Part shown: piece after piece, positions 55,604-64,000 of the stretch
Position numbering within the stretch: position 1 is the stretch's first letter
How the letters are laid out: every line of letters starts with the position of its first letter
Source of the DNA: Terana coerulea
Lineage: Eukaryota > Basidiomycota > Agaricomycetes > Polyporales > Phanerochaetaceae
Assembly: GCA_024811115.1 (NCBI GenBank)
Contig: JAKOGH010000854.1
Span: forward strand, 51,216-115,215
DNA: 64,000 nucleotides
Reading direction: 5' to 3'
Program-made: the position numbers and the translations under genes
Notes under the pieces: model-generated
Databases searched by the model: none
Told to the model about the DNA's origin: nothing
What the model saw: the letters and a program-made list of their open reading frames with translations, nothing else

Positions 55604-57999
55604 GGTGCAAAGCGCTATCGATGCCTTCTGGCCTCAGACAAGCGTCCAGGGCTTTATGTTGAATACAATGTGGCCACGATCACTGAGCACATCTACAGGA
55701 AGGAGTGAGGATGAAGACAACGCTGGAGTGGACAAGATAGAGAAGCAGACTTCGTGTCAGGCGCGAAGATGGGCACTTCAACCTTCGTGGCGTATATTTC
55801 GTGCCGTTGATAGAAGTGTGTCGTGCGGGAGCCTCCGGACGGCGTTGCAGGGCAGTCATAAGAAGCGCGGCCATATGCACTAACGCAACGCCATTGTATC
55901 TCCGCCGTGATACTGTGACTGCAGGCTGAGCAGCTATTGGCCGCTCGTCACCGTAGAAGGGGGTAGCTGCGACCGGTAGTCTGCATGAGATTCATTTGTA
56001 ACGTGACGTATCAAGGTTTGGATCGACTGTCATCCGACCGTTTATAGTCAGCTACGGAGACTAGTATCAGCCAGGGAGTGGCTGAATTGCGAAGTCGGCC
56101 TCCATACCTCTCGTGGTGGTGACAACTCATCGAGTCTGATGTCGCGCATGATGGATTACTATGGTAGATCGCTACGCAAGATTGTCCCTCTCATGCGTTG
56201 TCGGCACCACCAAAGCAGGGCTTACGTTAACTTTCATCTGCATCTGCATCTGTTCGAAATGTTTGTTGTTTGCCGAGCGGCGAACTTTTACATCAAAAGA
56301 CGATGCTGTTGGGCATATTATTATCAGAGAAGTTTGGATGGGAGAGCGATGTACCATAAATACAGCTCACGGCACACCTGTGGTCAAATGACTTCGGTTA
56401 TGATGGCAGCCGGTGTGCGTTTAGTGATTCACGGCCTTCGCAGTATTGTGGGCTGTTGACAATAAGATGAAACCTTGGCAAGGAATGAATGGCACACGTA
56501 CTTGCATTTGAGCCGCTCGCACACTCTCCAGAGCACCATGATCATGAGTGCAAAACTCTACGTGGGAAACGCATGCGTGCTGTGGTAAGGGAAATTCACG
56601 CAAAGCATAGTCAACACACATGGGGCGACTTACTGGCATGACGGGTCCGTTTGGATGTTCAAACGTTCAAGTTTGAACTTGGTTTGAACGACCATTAGTC
56701 TCCCATGATGCCAGCCATGTGATAGGCGGGACCTGCCGTGCGGAGATCAAATACAATGATGTGGCGCGCCAATAAGGATTGCTTTGAATATCCGATTCAC
56801 TTACCGACGGCCTGTAGGTTTCGGAGCTCAGAGTGGTTCAGTACGAGACTAAACATGACTCGTGGGTCGAAAGGGACTTTCTCACGGTAAGTACACCGCC
56901 GCTTGACGTTGCCATTGCTGTCATCTCATCATCTGTGTTCAATCTCGCCATGCTTCGTGCATGGCTTGAAACTACGACAGTATCGACGCGGAGTTGTTCA
57001 TGAAGCTCAGGTTCGCATAATGGCAATGCCTTGGCCGCAGGTGATCGGTGAGGCTCGCGAGTTTGCGCGCCCACTGACATGTCAACTACTTATTCCGCTA
57101 GCTCTTCAGCGTTCTTCATCTCCTGCATGTCGTACCTGTTCGACATCGTCGAAGCCTGTTCCCGAACCACCGCACAACCTTCTTCCATCTGCTTCTGACT
57201 ACTCCAGTCCGTCGCATGGATTTCCATTGGCTGCCGCAGTGCACCAGGCAAGCCTGGATGTTAGTATATCTCGCGAGTCACACCATAACGAAACCACTAA
57301 CGACTACGGCGACAGAGTCATGGAACCATGCCTGCAGAAACGACGAAGCACCTATCGACGGCATCTATCGTGCGCTCTGCCCCTTCATATGCATCGCGAT
57401 GTTCGATGCTCGATGCACAATCCGGCGCTGTGGCCGCTCCGCTGAATGAATGCTCCATGACCAAAAATTGTACTCAAATTCGGTTATGCATAGCAACCAC
57501 AATGCCAAGCGCGGAAGTGCGGGCTCATCTTCTGCGGTGCTCATCTGCATCGACATGGATCCAACATCGCACTCCGAGTTCCAGCTGAGTTTCGCTGGAA
57601 ATGAGGGCCGTACCAAACAGGCATCGAAGCCCGTTCCTGCTCCGACGATCATTCGCACATTTACTGCGAGTGCGTACTGTCACCCTTCAGCTTCGCTGCT
57701 GATCCCAATCTCTGTTGCAGACTGCCCGGGCTCGTACTCTTCTCTTCTGAGATAGAGAGGGCTCTGTCCGTCGCCGGACTTCGATGGAATTATCAACAGC
57801 AAGAAGATCAGTTGCTGGTGAGTAGTTCATCTCTAGAACTTGATCAAGGTTGCCAATCCCATAGTTTTGCAGAAACAGGCCATGCTCCAGTGATGTTCTG
57901 ACGTCGTTCCTGCGCATACGTCAGGACAAAAGCTACTATTCGTACGGCGTTGGTATGCACTATTGATTTAGTTATCCTAAAGACGGCTTATCCACTGTC
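55604..57999. other. duplicated block without a recognised gene, copy 2
   Basis: This is the counterpart of 48244-50671. The plus-strand reading near 57750-57890 is cleaner than in copy 1 (ERALSVAGLRWNYQQQEDQL, intron, LQKQAMLQ, stop). It supports an ancestral exon there. No family is recognised. Confidence 0.4.
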
Positions 58000-59412
58000 A
58001 TGGACAGCGGGCTACTTGGGGAGTCTACGACCAACTGTTGGCCGTCGTCGATGAAGATCATGTCATTGTCTTCCGGCGTCCTCTTCGTTTTTGATTTTCT
58101 GCTGCGGCCATCTTCGACTGCCGCCGGACGTTCCGGATACCCAATACATCACCGCCGACCAGTGCTGGTGTGTACCCGAGACCCGGAGCGTCCACGCACC
58201 ACGGTACTGCTGCCACTGGCAACGCAGTCGACGCAATCCATCTTTCTGCTAAGGATGACAGTATGGCAAGAAGAGTCTGAAGTGTCCATTACAATATACA
58301 AATTAATATTCTATCCCTCGCCCCCCGCTTCGATACGGAAGTCGGGCTGCTCGATCATCAAGTGCCACGGCATATCTCAAAAGACTTTCACAAGGCACTT
58401 TGCCACCGCGAGGGCAGACTCGTACTGTGGAAATGAAGCTGAACACCCAGTATGGCTCTTCTGAAGACTACATGTCGGCTGTGCAAGAGCTGCAGGCGTC
58501 CTTCCCTGTGGACGCCGTATCCGTTGACTCTACAGTCCTGACGAAGCACGGGACTGCGGCCGGCCTTCTGGTACCTGGTACGAACCCGCTTTTCTCTCAG
58601 CTCGCCATTGTGCGATGCTGAAAGCTGTCTGCTATTTCCAAAGCACAACCACACACCGTCGTCGTGTTTGCCAGCTCCACCGACGATGTGGTCAAGACGG
58701 TCAATATTTCCAGGAAATATCGCGTGCCTATTACTGCGTACGGTGGCGCGACAAGCCTGGAGGGTCAACACATTGGTGTACGCTCTCTTCTTTTCAGGAC
58801 GGAATATTGCAGAGCAATTCAGGCTTACCCAAAATATAGTCACCGGCGAAAGGAATCTGCCTTAATTTATGTAGGATGAACCAAATCCTTGAGATCCATG
58901 GTATGCGTTCTTACACATCATGAGATGACCTTGCAGCTAATAAGGCACACAGAGGACGATGCCGACCTCGTTTGCCAGCCTGGCATAGGATGGGTCAAAG
59001 TCAACGAAGTCCTAAAAGAGAAAGGTGGCGTACAACATTGTATTATGAAGCCGATGGGTGCTCTTACAGCATCATTCAGGTATTCCGCTGTTTTTCCCGG
59101 TAATGCGCGCCACCTCGAAGAGGAGAATTCAGCTAACTTGCAACATAGCTCGACCCAGGTGTTGGCGCGACCATTGGCGGCATGATCGCCACCGGATGCT
59201 CAGGGAGTAAGTCGCGCACTGGTTTGTTCGTCGAGGTAAACTTAGTCTTTTTCTCGTTGTGTAGCCAACGCTGTTCGGTATGGCACAGCTCGAGCCGAAT
59301 GGTTTTTGAATGCAGTACGTACACCGCCTCGCTTGCTGCAAATGCACTCACTCCGAAACCCAGACGGTCGTCCTGCCATCAGGAGAAGTAATCAAAACAC
59401 GCCGCCGGGCTC

Positions 59413-59758
59413 CATCAGTAAAAGAGTGGAGCACTGACGCCCTGACAGCCCTGACGCCGTCTGACGAGTACTGATAAAGGATTAGACGCCTGGGTTCGAG
59501 CCCCTTAGGAGCCATGTTCCTTCAGTATTTTTTATTTACCATTATTCTACGTTGTCTCAGTGCCGAAACTAAAGTATGCACCATGATTCTGACATCCCTA
59601 ATGCTTGTGGATTGCTTGAGGAAGGCCAAACTTGCGAGAGGTGCTGAACAGGTCTGAGAGCGCTCGACGAGCCGGCTGAGACTGACGCCCCTGATGGCCT
59701 GACGAGCCCTGATAAAGCTTTATCAGGGCTCGTCAGCGCCTCCACGGTTTTGCTGATG
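59413..59758. mobile_element. MITE with CATCAG termini inside DLD copy 2
   Basis: This 346-bp insertion is precisely delimited by comparison with the uninterrupted copy at about 52075. It has inverted ends CATCAGTAAAAGAGTGGAG / CTCCACGGTTTTGCTGATG. It is flanked by a possible 2-bp duplication TC, and contains several CCTGACGAGCCCTGATAA repeats near both ends. Near 59490-59513 it includes GGTTCGAGCCCCTTAGGAGC, which looks like a tRNA T-arm and 3' acceptor strand. No coding capacity. The superfamily is not certain. Confidence 0.85.
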
Positions 59759-60442
59759 TCGTAAGTCCTCTGTTGGATTCGACGCTTTGAAGCTTTTCAT
59801 TGGGGCCGAGGGAACGCTCGGCATTGTCACCGAAGGTATCGAGTCTCTGCTCTCACTGGGTATTTCTGCCCATTTTTCCAGGAGAACATTTCTGGAACAT
59901 CGAAGTTAAGAATAAAACTGTAGTACAAATTTTCCAACTGGCAAAATTTAAACCACTTGGAATGAAAAATTGCAGAAAGTGAGTAAAATCTTGATAAATC
60001 AACCACACTGTCAAGATTGTACCATGATTGCTCACTAAACAAAACTTGGTTCAGTTCATTATTTTCCATAGGATTTGTACCGGTTTAGCACAAGCCTCAA
60101 TCAGTAGAAATACCCCGTGTCTTGCTCCCTTGGACGAGGCTCACATTCCACGCAGTCACAATTCGGTTGGCTCCTGTTCTGCCGACGAGGGTGGCGGTTG
60201 TCAGTTTCCGCACGTGGAGAGCTGCACGAGGGCGTCGCTGGAGGCGCTGAACATGGGCGTCAACCTCCGTACGCCACCACCATCTCTGCACGCATTCAAT
60301 TCTGACCCAGTCCGCAGAGTGCATAGAGCTGCTGAGCAAGGCCTCCGTACGCTCCGTCAACACATACAACCGTTCCAAGAACACTGGCGACCGGCAGTGG
60401 CCCGAGAGAGGACAGTCTGTTCATCAAGCTCCAGGGCGCGAC

Positions 60443-60913
60443 TGTAACGTTCGACCGTTACACGGCCATTCTAGCACACACACGGACACTTTAGCACACT
60501 CACGGGCACTCTAGATACATACACGGGCACTCGTATATACTCAACGGACACTCCACGGTCTCTGTAGCACAGTCCGGCGTTTCGGACATTCTGGTTGCTT
60601 ACGATTTCCTTATCCGGCTCCGTTCCTTCCCCATTCGTCTCGGCGCTCTGTATTTCCAACCAGGCACTCGCGTCCTCCTTTTATCCCTCTCGCGTTCTCG
60701 TTTCTCCCTATCGATTCGTCTCTATGTACCTGACACTAGCTTACTGGCGTTGTCTTATAGTCTACGGCCTCCCGTCCTGTACCCTCGTCGAATCAACGCC
60801 AGTGTCTGGCACCCCTCACTCGGAATTCCCCCGCTCGCTCTCGTCCTCGCCGTCTTCGACGTCCGCCTGTCCTCTGGAAGGTTTCGCCCTCGTCCCTCGG
60901 CGTGCCCTTCACA
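60443..60913 (+). mobile_element. solo LTR (second family) in DLD copy 2
   Basis: This 471-bp insertion starts TGTAACGTTCGACCGTTAC and ends GCCCTTCACA, with a perfect 5-bp duplication GCGAC (60438-60442 and 60914-60918). The uninterrupted site is at about 52487 in copy 1. TG...CA ends and a 5-bp duplication identify an LTR. It differs in sequence from the Gypsy LTRs at 11.7 and 28.7 kb. Confidence 0.9.
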
Positions 60914-61111
60914 GCGACGCCCGTGTTCATCGAGGAGAGCGCGCATCCTACGGGTGGTGTCCGAGAAGCATGGCGGCACGGGCTTCGAGTTTGCGCCGAC
61001 GGAGGAGGCGGGCGAGGAGCTGTGGAAGACGCGGAAGAATCTGATGTTTATTGGCATGGCGGTGCGGGGAAGGGCGCGAAGGCGATGCTGACGGACGTCT
61101 GGTGCGTGCGT

Positions 61112-61555
61112 TGTCGAAGTTGTACGACGAGGTGCGCGCATCGGCGCGCAAGCGCCCATGGACTCGCCGCGGCTGCGCCGCAAAGGCTGCTAGTTCCGTC
61201 TCTTAGTACGGGCACCGTTTACCCTTTTGCCTTCGTTACGGTCCCTTGTCCCTTAATTACGATGCCCGGTATCGAGTCACCTTCATTTCCTTATATTCCT
61301 GCACTTTGCATCTAGCACGCTCAGTGACTTTCCCACATCCTGAGCGTGCGTATACCTTGCCTTTCACGGACATTCCTTGTACTTACTCGCTCGCACTCTA
61401 CAGTACAGTCTGATAGTCTGTTGATTAGGTAACTACATATACAGTGACTTTCCCACATCCTGAGCTACAGTCTGATAGTCTGTTGATTAGCCTCACGCGC
61501 GTCCGCCTTGCGAGCCGGACCCTTGCGACCAAAGTATCTGCGGATATCTTTGTTA
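61112..61555. mobile_element. unclassified 444-bp insertion in an intron of DLD copy 2
   Basis: Comparison with the intron at about 52680 of copy 1 delimits this insertion. The flanks carry a 5-bp duplication TGCGT (61107-61111 and 61556-61560). It begins TGTCGAAG, first reading like the tail of a basic protein, and ends CTTTGTTA. Inside, CAGTGACTTTCCCACATCC and the words CAGTCTGATAGTCTGTTGA each occur twice in direct order. It may be a truncated retroelement end; I cannot classify it. Confidence 0.7.
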
Positions 61556-62289
61556 TGCGTGCCCTGTGGACAGGCGTGTTAAGCATATGTATGAACGCTG
61601 ACAGACGTGCTGCAGCGTGCCGGTCGCGTGCCTGCCGGAGCTTGTCGCTGTGACTCGCGAAGAGGTCGAGGCGTCCGGACTACACGGGCCGATCATTGGA
61701 CATGTCGGAGATGGTCAGTCAAACCGGTCTTGTGAGACTCGAGCCCTCTATGGTTGCTGAAGGTCTCATCTCAGGAAACCTCCATGTTTTGGTGTACTTC
61801 AACAATGAGGGAGGAAGAGAAGAAAGCGCAGGACGTATGCACAAATATGGTCAAAAATGCGCTTAGACTAGACGGATCTTGTGCACACCTTCCTCTTTCT
61901 ACACTATTCCCCGTTTAACTGTTTTGTAGGCACTGGAGAACATGGTGTCGGTCTAGGCAAGAAGCGAGATACCTCGCTGAGGAGCTAGGCGAGACTACCG
62001 TTGAATTCATGAAGCACATCAAAGCGAGCATCGACCCCTTCAACCTCTTCAACCCTGGAAAGGTACGTGGCAACGCGTTTCACGACTCAAGCGGTTTGCG
62101 CCGACTTGCGATTTGCAGCTGTACCCCCGACTGAACGTCTTCCGCATCTGTTCTTGAGCCAAGAAAGCAGACGCATTCTCTACACCATGTGCTTCGTCCA
62201 TTATCATGATGTTTACGTTCGAGCCTCGCATAGACGCAGATTACATCGAGTGCTTGTGGTTCCACTCCGCTCCCGCCGCCTAAGATTCG

Positions 62290-64000
62290 TTATCCGTAAC
62301 ACCACATGTCTGCGCATGAATTGGAATCGGAGCCAGCTCCAAAGTAGCGCTCTCCCCCTGCTCATATGGTCTCCCTCTCCCAGCTGTCACCGTCGCCGTC
62401 CGCCCACGTCCCGTCGTCCACACTGAAGAGCATCGTCGGCTCCGTGCGCCTGCTGTGAATGCTGCGGAACACCACGCCCGTCGACTCGGACAGCGATGTA
62501 TCCTGGAACGTGCCGACGGTCTGCCCCTCCAGGAAGACTATGGACCGGGAGGACGCCTCGCGCAGGTTGAGCAGCAGGCGCGCGGTGCAGATGGAGTGAA
62601 GCGCTTGCTGGAGACTGCAGAGGGCATGAGGTGCGGTCTGAGCATCAAACGCAGCGGGAGACGTACGTTAGGAGCAGGGCAGAGTACTCTGTCTAATGGC
62701 TCGCCATTGAGCATGTGGTTGGCACGTCGATAATAAACGGGCGTAAACGCACCGGCGTTGTCACGATGACCACAACGTTGACGATACCGAGCGCTTTGCA
62801 GGTCAAGTTAGTCGAAAGACACCAGAAGAACCGGCATGGTGCTCACCCGTCAGAACAACGTAGAACGAGATTCCTGTAAAAGATGTCATTGAACAATGAG
62901 TAGCTCAGCAAGGGCAATTCCTTTGCTTACCGTCTTTGTAAAGGGTATTGGCGAGGGGAGACTTGTCCATGCGATCTGCTCTGTCATTAGCTTGACTGAA
63001 GAACCTCTACAACAGGGAGATGTTTACATTGCCGTACTCCCCTCGCCATGGTAAAAAGCCAGAATCACTTTTGCGACAGTCAGCTACCTTTGTCCTCCAA
63101 CATTGTAACATTGTGTCTTACCTGTCTCGAAGATTGTAAAAGGCAGGGAAGTGGCATAGATGATGTGGTTCCCAGCGATTGGAAGGCAGCCAGTGAGTGA
63201 CGGCGAGAGCGTGTTTGCCGATTCGACTGCGCGCACGAGTGGGGTCAATGAATGAAACACGGTGTGCGCATACAGCCAGACGTACATCTGAGAGACGCGA
63301 GGAACGAGCTGAGCGTGACGGCAGCGGCGGACCAACAGCCCGCAAGGATGATGCAGAGACTCCATCCCACGCGCATATCCCTCCCCCAAATCGCCCAGGT
63401 GCGGATAATCAGAATGACTTGGTGAGGATGATTGCATGAGCCGACGTGTCGCATTCTGGTAAACGTGAAGACGACATACGCTCGGTAATACCAGGTTAAC
63501 CGTGAATACCCTGCTCATTTAATGTCAGGATGAGATGGCCGACAAAGAATGGCTATAGAACGCACAGCCCGTGATGTAGTACATGACCGTACGTCTTGGC
63601 TGTGATAGTTCTAGACACTTGATCTGCGCAGGCACAACCCAAGCTTTGTGAGAAGCGGCCGTCATTCGTGTTTGTAGCACTTACGGTATACAACCATGCT
63701 CAAACTTGCAAATACGGGGTAGCGTGCGAGGAAGAAGAGGACCTTGGTCATGTTCCAATGGGTCGTCCAAATCAGCTCGACCTCGGACCCGACGGTAAGA
63801 GAGTAGTCATAGACCTGTGCATTAACATTTCAATTCCCCAATGCTCGAAGGGGGTTGCGACAGCGTACGAGCACCGCTAAAGCAGAAACTAGTTGCGGAA
63901 AAGAAGACGCGTGAGGCAATTGCAAGATAATATGTTATTGAGTATGAGGAACGTACAATCCACCAGCTACCAGTGTCACACAGCCACCAGAGCACATGCC
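62290..64000 (-). pseudogene. DUF6533-family membrane protein, tandem copy 3, 5' end off window
   Basis: It has the same exon plan as copies 1 and 2. The YDYSLTVGSEVELIWTTHWN core is near 63800, the IRTWAIWGRD block near 63400, TGCLPIAGNHIIYATSLPFT near 63190-63130, and the C-terminal exon with DGTWADGDGDSWER near 62390. An extra G at about 62372 puts a TGA right after DSWERETI, removing the last 20 or so codons present in copies 1 and 2. Exon 1 lies beyond the right edge. The lesion is C-terminal only, so a shortened product is possible. Confidence 0.75.

Larger units (their letters stand above)
58000..62134 (+). pseudogene. DLD1: D-lactate-dehydrogenase-like FAD oxidoreductase, tandem copy 2, three insertions
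   Basis: This is the same gene as 50672-53250, starting MDSGLLGESTTNCW at 58000. Exons with [104 protein letters not shown] and STGEHGVG-type sequence are readable. The frame is interrupted by a MITE (59413-59758), a solo LTR (60443-60913) and a further insertion (61112-61555). An extra G near 61813 and an extra C near 62127 also shift the frame. Exon 1 keeps CGA where copy 1 has TGA. Non-functional. Confidence 0.88.

Noticed and set aside
1..64000. CRISPR arrays, operons, Shine-Dalgarno sites or prophage
   Set aside because: Spliced eukaryotic genes and fungal retroelements throughout; no regularly spaced short direct repeats with unique spacers were seen.

Overview
This window reads as nuclear DNA of an Agaricomycete basidiomycete, possibly a polypore. 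Genes are cut by many 45-65 bp GT-AG introns. There are four copies of the DUF6533 membrane-protein family, which is typical of mushroom-forming fungi, and there is a chromodomain Ty3/Gypsy retrotransposon. There is no bacterial-style gene packing, and I saw no rRNA gene, credible tRNA gene or CRISPR array. Most loci are decayed. Only the MFS transporter reads cleanly from start to stop; the first desaturase is clean as far as the window edge, and one DUF6533 gene (46.5-48.2 kb) shows no lesion in the exons I followed.

Layout. 0-1.7 kb: an apparently intact delta-12-type fatty acid desaturase (minus), cut by the window edge. 2.4-5.3 kb: two acyl-CoA oxidase (ACOX) remnants and a decayed GMC oxidoreductase, all minus. 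7.6-20.8 kb: a head-to-head ACOX pair. The plus copy is split by a 7.65 kb chromovirus-type Gypsy element, and a hAT-type element carrying a second nested hAT-type element sits in the divergent promoter. 22.1-23.7 kb: a dead desaturase copy. 24-29 kb: AT-rich and repetitive DNA, two more hAT-type elements, and an MPO1/DUF962 gene broken by a solo LTR. 30.3-31.2 kb: a DUF6533 protein. 32.9-35.1 kb: an intact 11-exon DHA2-type MFS transporter. 36.2-41.0 kb: a second copy of the ACOX pair without the transposons, followed at 42.0-43.7 kb by a third, frameshifted desaturase and at 43.8-45.7 kb by another ACOX. 46.4-64 kb: a tandem array of [DUF6533 minus, D-lactate-dehydrogenase-like plus], in which the second dehydrogenase has taken three separate insertions.

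Theme. Fatty-acid desaturases (three), acyl-CoA oxidase loci (eight, counting fragments), an MPO1-type 2-hydroxy-fatty-acid enzyme, FAD-linked 2-hydroxyacid dehydrogenases, a GMC oxidase and an MFS exporter sit within 64 kb. The ACOX-then-desaturase order occurs three times, once inverted. This suggests a dispersed, repeatedly duplicated and now mostly decayed lipid-modification or oxylipin/polyyne-like cluster. The co-location is seen; the pathway is inference.

Caution. Many lesions are single-base indels next to homopolymers, so part of the apparent decay could be assembly error. Identities were judged by eye and not computed.
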